A stretch of DNA of 43,490 bases from Eubacteriales bacterium. GTDB taxonomy: Bacteria > Bacillota > Clostridia > Lachnospirales > Lachnospiraceae. The stretch covers positions 1 through 43,490 of the forward strand of contig JAUNHA010000019.1 in NCBI GenBank assembly GCA_030524135.1. The letters run 5' to 3'. The notes below the pieces were generated by a model. It had not been told where the DNA came from. It saw only the letters and a program-made list of their open reading frames with translations, and searched no databases. The first letter of the stretch is position 1. Each line of letters opens with the position of its first letter. Of this stretch, positions 36,085-43,490 are shown piece by piece. The position numbers and the translations under genes are program-made.

Positions 36085-37206
36085 ATGACAAAAATAGATA
36101 TTATCTCCGGGTTTCTGGGAGCCGGAAAAACGACATTTATCAAAAAGCTTCTGGGAGAGGCACTGAACGGAGAAAAGGTTGTGCTGATCGAAAATGAATT
36201 CGGTGAGATCGGTATTGACGGCGGCTTCTTAAAGGATGCCGGAATTGAAATAAGAGAAATGTCCCAGGGATGCATCTGCTGCTCTCTGGTAGGAGATTTT
36301 GAGACAGCGCTTAAGGAAGTAATTGAAAAGTATGAGCCGCAGCGAGTGATCATTGAGCCGTCAGGCGTTGGAAAGCTTTCCGATGTCATGAAGGCAGTGC
36401 AGGATGCTTCTGCAAATCTCCCGGTACAGCTCAATTCGGCAGTTACCATCGTGGATGCCAACAAATGCAAAATGTACATGAAGAACTTTGGCGAGTTCTT
36501 CAACAATCAGGTGCAGTATGCGGGCACCGTTGTCCTGAGCCGCGCGGATGTGGCACCGGAGGAAAAGCTTGATAAGGACGTGGAGCTGATCCGCAGCATT
36601 AACGACAAGGCGGAGATCATTACAACGCCGATCACGCAGTTATCCGGTGAAAAGCTGCTTTCCGTTATGGAAAAGCACGATGATATGACGGAGAAGCTTA
36701 TGGCTGAGGCAAGAGCCGCGGCAGAGGCGCATGCGCATGAACACCATCACCACCATGATGAGGAAGAAGAGCACGAGCATCATCATGAGCATGGAGAGCA
36801 CTGCGGCTGCGGATGCGGCGGACACCATCACCACCATGATGAGGAAGAGGCGCATGAGCACCATCATGAGCATGGGGAGCACTGCGGCTGCGGATGCGGC
36901 GGACATCATCACCACCATCATGCGGATGAGGTATTTACGTCCTGGGGCAAGGAGAATGTGCCCCCGATCAAAAAGGAAAAGCTCGAAAAGCTGCTTGAGG
37001 AGCTTTCTGAGGGGCATACTTACGGACAGATCCTGCGAGCAAAGGGCATGCTGCATTCTGCAGATCAGGAAGGCGCGTGGTATTACTTTGACCTCGTACC
37101 GGGAGAGTATGAGATCAGAGACGGTGAAGCAGAGTATACCGGAAAGCTTTGCGTGATCGGAAGCTCTCTTGATGAGGACGCACTTACAAAGGCATTTATG
37201 GAATAA
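36085..37206 (+). CDS. CobW/G3E-family GTPase with His/Cys-rich repeats
   Basis: The 373-residue protein is a COG0523-type metallochaperone GTPase. Walker A GFLGAGKT is at 9-16, the switch ENEFGEIGID near 36-45, and the metal motif CICC at 63-66. Residues about 214-283 form an extreme His/Glu/Cys region made of two 27-residue repeats and part of a third, each with a His run, a DEEE segment and GEHCGCGCGG. A C-terminal CobW domain follows. Family members deliver zinc, cobalt or nickel or act in metal scarcity. The His/Cys region would bind several metal ions. It follows a terminator and has a strong AAGGAGG; the next gene starts 12 bases later. Confidence 0.92.
   Translation: MTKIDIISGFLGAGKTTFIKKLLGEALNGEKVVLIENEFGEIGIDGGFLKDAGIEIREMSQGCICCSLVGDFETALKEVIEKYEPQRVIIEPSGVGKLSDVMKAVQDASANLPVQLNSAVTIVDANKCKMYMKNFGEFFNNQVQYAGTVVLSRADVAPEEKLDKDVELIRSINDKAEIITTPITQLSGEKLLSVMEKHDDMTEKLMAEARAAAEAHAHEHHHHHDEEEEHEHHHEHGEHCGCGCGGHHHHHDEEEAHEHHHEHGEHCGCGCGGHHHHHHADEVFTSWGKENVPPIKKEKLEKLLEELSEGHTYGQILRAKGMLHSADQEGAWYYFDLVPGEYEIRDGEAEYTGKLCVIGSSLDEDALTKAFME
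36742..36927 (+). repeat. 81-bp in-frame tandem repeat encoding metal-binding units
   Basis: Copy one runs 36742-36822, copy two 36823-36903, and a partial third begins at 36904. The period of 81 bases keeps the frame and encodes 27-residue His/Glu/Cys units. The copies differ by a few bases, so copy number could vary between strains. Confidence 0.9.
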
Positions 37207-37218
37207 GGAACAGAATCG

Positions 37219-38178
37219 ATGGCAGATTATTTAAATGAAAATGAAATACCGGTATTCCTGATCAACGGGTTTCTGGAGGCAGGAAAAACAGCATTTATCA
37301 AGTATACGATGGGAGAGGAGTATTTCCGGATCGAAGGAAAGACCCTGCTCATCGTCTGCGAGGAAGGCGAGGTCGAGTATACCGCAGAGGAACTTAAGAA
37401 AAGCAATACGAGCATGGTCGTGATCGATGAAGAAAGCGCCATGACAAAGCAGTATCTTGCGGAGCTTAACAGCCGTTATCAGCCGGAGCGCGTGATCATC
37501 GAGTTTAACGGCATGTGGAGCATGGACAAGCTGGAACTTCCTGAAGGATGGGCGATCTATCAGCAGGTCACGGTCATGGACGGAACGACGCTTGCACAGT
37601 ATCTTGACAACATGAAAGCGCTGATGGGGCCGATGCTTAAGGGCTCCGAGCTCTGCATTGTAAACCGCTGCGATGATAAGCCGCATGAGCTTCTGGTAGA
37701 CTGGAAGAGAAAGCTTCGTCCTATGCTGCTTTCCGGCTCCGACATCGTATTTGAAAATCAGTACGGAGAGGTGCCGATGGAAATGCTGCCGGAGGAGCTT
37801 CCGTATGATATTGAAGCCGATGTGATTTCGATCAAGCCGGAGGATTATGGTATCTGGTTTTTTGACGCGAAGGACAATCCGGAGCGTTACCAGGGAAAAA
37901 CCGTAGAGTTTACCGCCTGCATCATGAAGTCGGATCAGTTTGAAAAAGACTGCTTTGTTCCGGGGCGCATGGCGATGACCTGCTGCGAAGCAGATATGAG
38001 CTTTATCGGATTCCTCGCGCACAGCGCTGCCCTTGCCTCATTCCAGAATCACGCATGGGTCAAGCTCCGTGCCAGAGTGGAGATTCGCATGAGAAAAGAG
38101 TATCAGGGAGAAGGACCGTTCCTCGAGGTGCTCAGCATGGTACATACCGGCGAGATCGAGACACCGGTCGGATTTTAA
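37219..38178 (+). CDS. Divergent G3E-like GTPase with YcgQ-like C-terminal domain
   Basis: The 319-residue protein keeps a Walker A (GFLEAGKT, 17-24) and the general CobW fold, but the ENEFG switch is replaced by CEEGE and the CxCC metal motif is missing. From about residue 210 the sequence changes. A segment GKTVEFTACIMKSD, then GRMAMTCCEADMSFIGFL (Cys255-Cys256) and AWVKLRARVEI, resembles the end of the YcgQ/TIGR03943 family, whose genes often sit beside CobW-type genes. So it may be a fusion of the two partners. AAGGAA lies eight bases before the ATG. It is probably co-transcribed with the metal-binding GTPase upstream. Confidence 0.7.
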   Translation: MADYLNENEIPVFLINGFLEAGKTAFIKYTMGEEYFRIEGKTLLIVCEEGEVEYTAEELKKSNTSMVVIDEESAMTKQYLAELNSRYQPERVIIEFNGMWSMDKLELPEGWAIYQQVTVMDGTTLAQYLDNMKALMGPMLKGSELCIVNRCDDKPHELLVDWKRKLRPMLLSGSDIVFENQYGEVPMEMLPEELPYDIEADVISIKPEDYGIWFFDAKDNPERYQGKTVEFTACIMKSDQFEKDCFVPGRMAMTCCEADMSFIGFLAHSAALASFQNHAWVKLRARVEIRMRKEYQGEGPFLEVLSMVHTGEIETPVGF

Positions 38179-38181
38179 GGA

Positions 38182-39057
38182 ATGAATATTAAAACCAGAC
38201 ATACGATTTATCTGTTTGTCACAGCCATGATCTGGGGCGCCGCCTTTGTGGCGCAGTCGGCAGGCAATGTCATGGGGCCGTTTACCTTTAACTGCCTGAG
38301 AAATATTCTTGGCGTTCTGGTGCTGATTCCGTTTATCCGGTTTTTCTATGGGGATTTAAGAATCGACAGACTGACGCTTACAGGCGGCATTCTGTGCGGA
38401 TTCTTTCTGTTTCTGGCAAGTAATGTCCAGCAGATGGGCCTGCTGTACACGACTCCGGGAAAAGCCGGATTCATCACGGCAAGCTATATGATCCTCGTGC
38501 CGATCGTCGGCATTTTCTTCGGAAAAAGGATCAGCGGGCGTATTCTTACGGCAGTGGTGCTTGGAGCACTCGGACTCTATTTTCTCTGTATTCCGCAGGG
38601 AGAGGGCTTTTCCAATGTTAACCGTGGAGATCTTCTGTGCATGGGCTGTGCGCTCCTGTTTACCGGGCATATCATGTGCATCGACCATTTTGTCCCGAAG
38701 ACACAGGGCGTAAAAATGTCCTGCATCCAGTTCTTTACGGCGGCAGTGCTGAGCGGCATACTGATGCTTTTATTTGAGACGCCGGATGCGGCGGCAGTCA
38801 AAAGCGGACTTGTTCCGCTTCTGTATGCGGGAATCATGTCGACGGGCGTCGCATACAGCATGCAGATCGTCGGACAGAACGGCGTCGATCCCTCTGTTGC
38901 CGCCCTGATCCTAAGCCTGGAATCCTGCTTTGCGGTGCTTGCCGGATGGGTCTTGATGCACAATGCGATGAGTACAAGGGAGCTTGCAGGCTGTGCGCTT
39001 ATGTTTGGAGCAATCATACTGACGCAGCTTCCGCAGGGCGGAAATAACAAAGCTTAA
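38182..39057 (+). CDS. EamA/DMT-superfamily transporter
   Basis: The 291-residue protein has about ten hydrophobic segments in two EamA repeats. The first begins IYLFVTAMIWGAAFVAQ, with LRNILGVLVLIPFIRF after it; the second ends with ESCFAVLAGWVLMHN and GCALMFGAIILTQL. It is a drug/metabolite transporter of unknown substrate. The ATG follows the previous stop by three bases, and the only Shine-Dalgarno-like sequence (AAGGA, 38177-38181) touches it, so translation probably depends on coupling with the upstream gene. Confidence 0.9.
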   Translation: MNIKTRHTIYLFVTAMIWGAAFVAQSAGNVMGPFTFNCLRNILGVLVLIPFIRFFYGDLRIDRLTLTGGILCGFFLFLASNVQQMGLLYTTPGKAGFITASYMILVPIVGIFFGKRISGRILTAVVLGALGLYFLCIPQGEGFSNVNRGDLLCMGCALLFTGHIMCIDHFVPKTQGVKMSCIQFFTAAVLSGILMLLFETPDAAAVKSGLVPLLYAGIMSTGVAYSMQIVGQNGVDPSVAALILSLESCFAVLAGWVLMHNAMSTRELAGCALMFGAIILTQLPQGGNNKA

Positions 39058-39067
39058 GAGGAATATC

Positions 39068-39727
39068 ATGAGCGGATACCGGATCATAACGAAACTTTCG
39101 GAAGCGGAAACAGAAGTAAAAAAATCACGTTTTCTTGCCGCGCTCGCACCATGCCGGAGCGAGGAGGAGGCGAGGGCATTTCTGGAAAGTGTGAAAAAAA
39201 AACATTATGACGCCCGACACAACTGCTTTGCATTCCGGATCGGGGATCCGGAGCAGGTATTTGAACGTCAGAGTGATGACGGGGAGCCTCAGGGAACGGC
39301 GGGGAAGCCGATGCTCGAGATCCTGAAAGGAAATGCACTGTACGATGTATGCGCAGTTGTAACGCGCTATTTCGGGGGAACACTGCTTGGAACGGGCGGT
39401 CTGCTGCGTGCATATTCCGATGCGCTCAGGGAAGCGCTCAATACAGCTCCCAGTGAGGAGTTAAAGCGCGGTATCCGCCTTCGTATCGCATGTGATTATG
39501 CAATGGCAAACCGGGTGAAAAGCCTGGCAGCCCGTTCGGAGCTTTTCACGGAACGTGAAGAATATGCGGAAAACTGTACGCTTTATTACCTTCTGCCGGA
39601 AACGGAAGAGCCTTCTTTTTCGGAAAAGGTCAGGGAAATGAGCGCGGGAAAGGCGGAAACGGAACGCCTTTCTGCGGTGCTGTATTATGGGATGGAAAAA
39701 CCGGAAGTGTACAAAATCCTAGAATGA
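39068..39727 (+). CDS. yigZ: YigZ/IMPACT-family protein
   Basis: The 219-residue protein matches the UPF0029/IMPACT family. The N-terminal domain has KSRFLAALAPC, HYDARHNCFAFRIG, SDDGEPQGTAGKPML and TRYFGGTLLGTGGLLRAYSDA, all signature segments. A C-terminal ferredoxin-like part follows. The function of bacterial members is not settled; eukaryotic IMPACT regulates translation through GCN1. AGAGGA precedes the ATG, which lies 10 bases after the transporter stop. Confidence 0.92.
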   Translation: MSGYRIITKLSEAETEVKKSRFLAALAPCRSEEEARAFLESVKKKHYDARHNCFAFRIGDPEQVFERQSDDGEPQGTAGKPMLEILKGNALYDVCAVVTRYFGGTLLGTGGLLRAYSDALREALNTAPSEELKRGIRLRIACDYAMANRVKSLAARSELFTEREEYAENCTLYYLLPETEEPSFSEKVREMSAGKAETERLSAVLYYGMEKPEVYKILE

Positions 39728-39736
39728 TGATATACT
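39708..39736 (+). promoter_or_regulatory. Possible promoter of the small ORF - TPR gene pair
   Basis: TGTACA (39708-39713) and TATACT (39731-39736) are 17 bases apart, overlapping the end of yigZ. The transcript would start near 39743 and contain both hairpin copies of the leader. Confidence 0.5.
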
Positions 39737-39784
39737 GATGCGATATTTGTGCAGCATCAGGTGCGTGCCGCAGGGGGATGCCCC

Positions 39785-39868
39785 ATGCGCTGAAAAACAG
39801 CGCAGGAAAGGAGAAATCCCGCAAGGGGATACCTCCATGCGCTGAAAAACAGCGCAGGAAAGGAGAAA
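39785..39868 (+). repeat. Duplicated hairpin plus ribosome-site leader
   Basis: A 32-base sequence is present twice without mismatch, at 39785-39816 and 39837-39868. The copy continues upstream with small changes from 39768 and 39819 (CCGCAGGGGGAT, CCGCAAGGGGAT). Each copy holds a 6-bp stem with an AAAAA loop (39787-39803; 39839-39855) directly followed by AGGAAAGGAG. Only the second copy is followed by a start codon (39870); the first has no ATG nearby and would be a decoy ribosome site or a remnant of tandem duplication. Confidence 0.85.
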
Positions 39869-39869
39869 C

Positions 39870-40028
39870 ATGATTGAGTTTCAGGAGGAGATCAGACGCT
39901 TTAAGCCTTCGCTTGACGTCGAGGATATTGAAGATGCGATTGCAAAATCGGATCTGACAGATATGAATGATATCATGATGCAGCTGGTACAGGACGGCAT
40001 TGCCGCGGGAAGAGCCCATGAAATATAA
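39870..40028 (+). CDS. Small 52-residue hypothetical protein
   Basis: The short acidic protein begins MIEFQEEIRRFKPSLDVEDI and ends GIAAGRAHEI. It has no signal peptide and looks wholly helical. I do not recognise a family. It is supported as a gene by AGGAAAGGAG four bases before the ATG, by codon use like its neighbours, and by its 11-base overlap with the TPR gene, which suggests translational coupling. The duplicated leader lies immediately upstream. Confidence 0.7.
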   Translation: MIEFQEEIRRFKPSLDVEDIEDAIAKSDLTDMNDIMMQLVQDGIAAGRAHEI

Positions 40029-41322
40029 TGTAACACTCAACCGCATTGCAAACGTATATTATAATCTGGGTCTTGAACGGGCAAAGCTGCATGATCTGAG
40101 CGGCGCGGCTGAGCTTCTCAAAAAATCACTGCATTTTTCAAAGTATCAGACAGATGCCAGAAACCTGCTCGGTCTTATTTATTATGAGATGGGAGAGACT
40201 GCAGACGCCCTGATTCAGTGGGTCATCAGCATGAACCTTCAGCCGGCCTCGAACCGCGCGGATTACTATCTGGAGGAGGTGCAGAGAAAGCCGGGCCAGC
40301 TTGAACTTGCTTCCCAGATGGTAAAGAAATTCAATCAGGCGCTCTGGCAGGCGCAGCATGAAGGCGAGGATCTCGCAATTCTGCAGCTGAACCGCATCAT
40401 CGACGAAAAACCCTATTTTGTTAAGGCGCATATTCTGCTCTCGCTTCTGTATATGCAGAAGGAAGATCATGTGCGTGCGGGCCGCTCTCTGATGAAGGTA
40501 CTGAAGATCGACCGCAATAATCCGAAGGCGCTCATTCTCATGGATGAGGTAAAACGCCGGACAGGACGCGCGGAAATCGAGCAGAATAAGCTGAAGAATG
40601 CATTTTCCCACAGGCAGATGTCTGATGATGATGTGATCCTGCCGCAGATCAAGGCGCAGGCGACGGCAGGACAGGTCGTAAGGTATCTGTCTGTCGGCCT
40701 CTGTCTCGGTCTTATAAGCTTCTGGCTTCTGCTTCTTCCTTCGATTCGCAGAAAGATCAATGTACAGGCGAATCAGCAGGTGATCACCTACAGCCAGGAG
40801 CTTTCGGATAAAAATGCGAGCCTTACGGAGCTTCAGACAAATTACGATGCTCTCCAGGAATCCTATAATGATGTCTCAACACGGCTGGCTGCGTTTGAGC
40901 AGCAGAACGCAGACTTCCTCGGGCTGTACCAGAAACTCAGTTCGATCCGGTCTAATTATCAGAGCGGGAATCTGACACAGGCAGTGACGGATTATATTTC
41001 GATTGACCGTTCACAGGTGACGGAGGAGCCGCTGCTCAGTCTGATGAATGAAATTACGCAGTATATGCAGAATGAAGGTTATGATACGCTTACGAGCCTC
41101 GGAACCTCTGCATGGAACGGAGGAAATACGGCGCAGGCAGAAGCGTATTTTGATCAGGCGATCTCCATCCGGCCGGATGAGCCGGAGGCACTGTATCTGA
41201 AGGCCAGAATCCTTCAGACAAATGGCCAGACTGCGGAGGCAAATGCGATCTTTGACCGCATTGTAGGAGAACATCCGGAAAGCAGTTATGCGGAACGTGC
41301 GCAGACGGCGCGGGGATATTAG
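40018..41322 (+). CDS. Membrane-anchored TPR-repeat protein
   Basis: The protein (434 residues from the ATG at 40018) has TPR-like helices in the N-terminal 200 residues (GAAELLKKSLHFSKYQTDARN, then units ending near 195), one membrane helix at about 228-246 (LSVGLCLGLISFWLLLLPS) and an outer part with a coiled coil (about 255-305). It ends with further TPR units (AQAEAYFDQAISIRPDEPEA). So it would span the membrane with TPR units on both sides. The role is unknown; TPR scaffolds bind other proteins. An open frame to 40000 (TTG) is less likely, since the ATG overlaps the small ORF. Confidence 0.85.
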   Translation: MKYNVTLNRIANVYYNLGLERAKLHDLSGAAELLKKSLHFSKYQTDARNLLGLIYYEMGETADALIQWVISMNLQPASNRADYYLEEVQRKPGQLELASQMVKKFNQALWQAQHEGEDLAILQLNRIIDEKPYFVKAHILLSLLYMQKEDHVRAGRSLMKVLKIDRNNPKALILMDEVKRRTGRAEIEQNKLKNAFSHRQMSDDDVILPQIKAQATAGQVVRYLSVGLCLGLISFWLLLLPSIRRKINVQANQQVITYSQELSDKNASLTELQTNYDALQESYNDVSTRLAAFEQQNADFLGLYQKLSSIRSNYQSGNLTQAVTDYISIDRSQVTEEPLLSLMNEITQYMQNEGYDTLTSLGTSAWNGGNTAQAEAYFDQAISIRPDEPEALYLKARILQTNGQTAEANAIFDRIVGEHPESSYAERAQTARGY

Positions 41323-41345
41323 AGAATTTGTTTGCAAAAGAAAAC

Positions 41346-41374
41346 AGCCGGAGGCCTTGACTTTCCGGCTTTTT
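41346..41374 (+). terminator. Intrinsic terminator after the TPR gene
   Basis: AGCCGGA (41346-41352) pairs with TCCGGCT (41364-41370), followed by a run of five T residues (41370-41374). Confidence 0.8.
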
Positions 41375-41376
41375 AC

Positions 41377-41405
41377 TTGCATAGAGAGAGCGATTATTAT
41401 ATAAT
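41377..41405 (+). promoter_or_regulatory. typA promoter
   Basis: TTGCAT (41377-41382) and a perfect TATAAT (41400-41405) are 17 bases apart, directly after the terminator and about 43 bases before the start codon. Confidence 0.85.
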
Positions 41406-41447
41406 TAACGATTGTGTTTGTTGTTATTAATCAGAAAGAGGTGCTGT

Positions 41448-43280
41448 ATGGCAAAGAGAGAGGATATCAGAAATGTCGCGATCATCGCGCACGTCGATCA
41501 CGGCAAGACCACGCTTGTGGACGCGCTGCTTCATCAGAACGGTGTATTTCGTGAGAATCAGGAAGTAATGGAGCGCGTCATGGATTCAAATGCGATCGAG
41601 CGTGAGCGCGGAATTACGATTCTTTCCAAGAATACGGCGATTCATTATAACGGATATAAGATCAATATTGTTGATACGCCGGGACACGCTGACTTCGGCG
41701 GAGAGGTAGAGCGCGTACTGAAGATGGTAGACGGTGTCGTACTGCTTGTTGACGCATTTGAAGGTCCGATGCCGCAGACAAAATTCGTACTTGGAAAGGC
41801 GATGGAGCTCGCACTTCCGGTCGTAGTCTGTGTTAATAAGATCGACCGCCCGGAGGCACGTCCGGATGAGGTGGTAGACGAGGTTCTTGAACTTCTTATG
41901 GATCTTGGCGCTTCTGACGAACAGATCGACTGCCCGTTTGTATTCGCGTCCGCAAGAAGTGGCTGGGCGTCTATGGATGCCTCTGTACAGGGCAGCGATA
42001 TGAAACCGCTGCTTGATACGATCATTTCCCATATTCCGTGCCCGGAAGGGGATCCGGATGCTCCGACCCAGATGCTGATCTCCACGATCGACTATAATGA
42101 ATTTGTAGGCCGTATCGGTGTCGGAAAGATCTCAAATGGCTCCGTGAGCGTGAATCAGCAGGTCGTGCTCTGCAATCACCATGACAAGGACAAGGTCATC
42201 CGTACGAAAATCTCCAAGCTCTATGAGTTTGACGGCTTAAAGCGCGTTGAGGTACAGGAGGCGAAGTTCGGTTCGATCGTTGCGATTTCGGGTATTCCGG
42301 AGATCCACATCGGGGATACGATCTGTGCGCCGGAAAAGGTAGAGGCCATTCCGTTCCAGAAAATATCAGAGCCGACGATCGCCATGTACTTTATGGTAAA
42401 TGATTCTCCGCTTGCAGGGCAGGAGGGAAAATATATCACCTCACGCCATCTGAGAGACCGCCTCTACCGGGAGCTGAATACCGACGTTTCGCTCCGCGTG
42501 GAGGATACGGAGGCTGCGGACTGCTTTAAAGTATCAGGACGCGGCGAGCTGCATCTGTCTGTCCTGATCGAAAATATGCGGCGTGAAGGCTATGAATTTG
42601 CGGTTTCCAAGGCAGAGGTTTTGTACAAGACAGATGAGCGCGGCAAAAAACTGGAGCCGATGGAGATCGCTTATATTGACGTGCCGGAGGAATTTACCGG
42701 AACCGTCATCCAGAAGCTGACCCAGAGAAAGGGTGAACTCGCGGGTATGACCCCGATGAACGGAGGCAATACGCGCCTTGAGTTCAACATTCCTTCGAGA
42801 GGTCTGATCGGTTACAGAAATGAATTCATGACAGATACCAAGGGCAACGGTATTCTGAACACGGCATTTGAAGGCTATGGTCCGTATAAGGGAGATCTGT
42901 CCTACCGTCCGACAGGCTCGCTGATCGCGTATGAGGCAGGCGAGGCGATTACCTATGGTCTGTTCAATGCACAGGAGAGAGGTATCCTGTTTATCGGACC
43001 GGGCACAAAGGTATACAGCGGAATGGTCATCGGCCAGTCGCCGAAGGCTGAGGATATCGAGATCAACGTCTGCAAGACGAAGAAACTGACCAATACGCGT
43101 TCCTCATCCTCTGACGAGGCGCTGCGTCTTGTACCGCCGAAGATCATGTCTCTGGAGCAGTGTATGGACTTTATTGATACGGACGAGCTGCTGGAGGTTA
43201 CCCCGACTTCGCTGCGTATCCGCAAGAAGATTCTGGATCCGCTTCTCAGAAAACGCGCGGGCTTTAAGAAGAACGTATAA
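41448..43280 (+). CDS. typA: GTPase TypA/BipA
   Basis: The 610-residue protein is a translational GTPase of the EF-G/LepA group, with G1 AHVDHGKT at 14-21, the switch ERERGITILSKNTAI, DTPGHADFGGEVERV and NKIDRPEARPDEV. The C-terminal BipA-specific region includes EALRLVPPKIMSLEQCMDFI and RIRKKILDP. TypA binds ribosomes and helps assembly and growth under stress or cold. AAAGAGGT lies before the ATG; the upstream open frame lacks similarity. It has its own promoter and terminator, so it is a single-gene unit. Confidence 0.96.
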   Translation: MAKREDIRNVAIIAHVDHGKTTLVDALLHQNGVFRENQEVMERVMDSNAIERERGITILSKNTAIHYNGYKINIVDTPGHADFGGEVERVLKMVDGVVLLVDAFEGPMPQTKFVLGKAMELALPVVVCVNKIDRPEARPDEVVDEVLELLMDLGASDEQIDCPFVFASARSGWASMDASVQGSDMKPLLDTIISHIPCPEGDPDAPTQMLISTIDYNEFVGRIGVGKISNGSVSVNQQVVLCNHHDKDKVIRTKISKLYEFDGLKRVEVQEAKFGSIVAISGIPEIHIGDTICAPEKVEAIPFQKISEPTIAMYFMVNDSPLAGQEGKYITSRHLRDRLYRELNTDVSLRVEDTEAADCFKVSGRGELHLSVLIENMRREGYEFAVSKAEVLYKTDERGKKLEPMEIAYIDVPEEFTGTVIQKLTQRKGELAGMTPMNGGNTRLEFNIPSRGLIGYRNEFMTDTKGNGILNTAFEGYGPYKGDLSYRPTGSLIAYEAGEAITYGLFNAQERGILFIGPGTKVYSGMVIGQSPKAEDIEINVCKTKKLTNTRSSSSDEALRLVPPKIMSLEQCMDFIDTDELLEVTPTSLRIRKKILDPLLRKRAGFKKNV

Positions 43281-43296
43281 GGAATAAAGGCAAAGT

Positions 43297-43328
43297 AAAA
43301 GGCCGTTCCGGTATGGGAGCGGCCTTTT
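43297..43328 (+). terminator. Terminator between convergent typA and MFS genes
   Basis: The arms 43297-43309 and 43316-43328 pair over 13 bp with one G.U pair, beginning with four A and ending with four T residues, so it can serve both strands. Confidence 0.8.
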
Positions 43329-43350
43329 CCAATGGAATTGCTGATAAAAT

Positions 43351-43490
43351 TCAGGATATTTCAGTCTGTCGCTGAAGTGCCTCGTATGATCCCGTCATCA
43401 CGAGCAGTGCGGCACACAGATAGAAAGGAAGAAGCGCGGCGCTGATATATTCGGCAATGAGACCGAAGAGAGGAGGCATGATGCAGGTGC
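43351..43490 (-). CDS. MFS transporter, C-terminal fragment
   Basis: On the - strand a frame enters from the right edge and stops at 43351. The visible 45 residues begin TCIMPPLFGLIAEYISAALL and end LQRQTEIS. The MPPLFGLIAE segment followed by a hydrophobic helix is typical of the last membrane helices of major facilitator superfamily sugar-type transporters. The start lies outside the window. It converges on typA, sharing the terminator at 43297-43328. Confidence 0.7.
   Translation of the reverse strand, partial: TCIMPPLFGLIAEYISAALLPFYLCAALLVMTGSYEALQRQTEIS

Noticed and set aside
36742-36927. Non-coding satellite or CRISPR-like repeat
   Set aside because: The 81-base period is in frame and encodes clean His/Cys metal-binding units inside a complete GTPase gene.

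Overview
The window looks like chromosome from a moderately GC-rich member of the Bacillota, most probably a Lachnospiraceae-type clostridium. Supporting signs are the order comM-dprA-topA, the rimP-nusA-ylxQ-infB-rbfA-nrnA-truB-ribF cluster running into rpsO-pnp, strong AGGAGG ribosome sites, consensus sigma-A promoters, choline-binding-like wall repeats and a SipW-type signal peptidase. All genes but one partial gene at the right end lie on the + strand. No tRNA, rRNA, CRISPR array, transposase or phage gene was seen.

Layout. Positions 1-4.7 kb carry an SDR oxidoreductase, an RluA-type pseudouridine synthase, a ComM-type AAA ATPase and DprA; topA follows. A clear promoter and a perfect 13-bp leader hairpin start the translation/transcription operon (6.8-14.9 kb): a truncated RimP, NusA, YlxQ, IF-2, RbfA, NrnA, and one ORF in which TruB and RibF are fused. 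rpsO and pnp follow with their own promoters, then an exported M14 peptidase and gltX. A terminator precedes an exported wall-binding CAP-like protein (20.6 kb). Next come a short UvrD-like helicase that lacks the 2B domain and an overlapping OmpR-type response regulator (to 23.9 kb).

From 24.0 to 28.1 kb one promoter serves a HAD phosphatase, an aminopeptidase P and a MATE transporter. From 28.1 to 34.2 kb lies the most unusual part: a promoter, a leader with hairpins, four 16-bp tandem repeats, then a SipW-type signal peptidase followed by five exported proteins. These are a TasA/CalY-like protein, a large protein with wall-binding repeats, an Ig-like protein and two proteins with InlB B-repeat-like modules, several coupled by ATGA overlaps. 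This looks like a dedicated surface-fibre or matrix export system. A perfect consensus promoter then drives a histidine kinase that is probably the partner of the response regulator 10 kb upstream.

The last part (36-43.5 kb) holds two adjacent CobW-like G3E GTPases. One has tandem His/Cys metal-binding repeats; the other is apparently fused to a YcgQ-like domain, suggesting metal homeostasis. They are followed by an EamA transporter, a YigZ/IMPACT protein, a 52-residue ORF preceded by a duplicated hairpin-plus-ribosome-site leader, a membrane TPR protein, typA/bipA, and the C-terminal end of a convergent MFS transporter.
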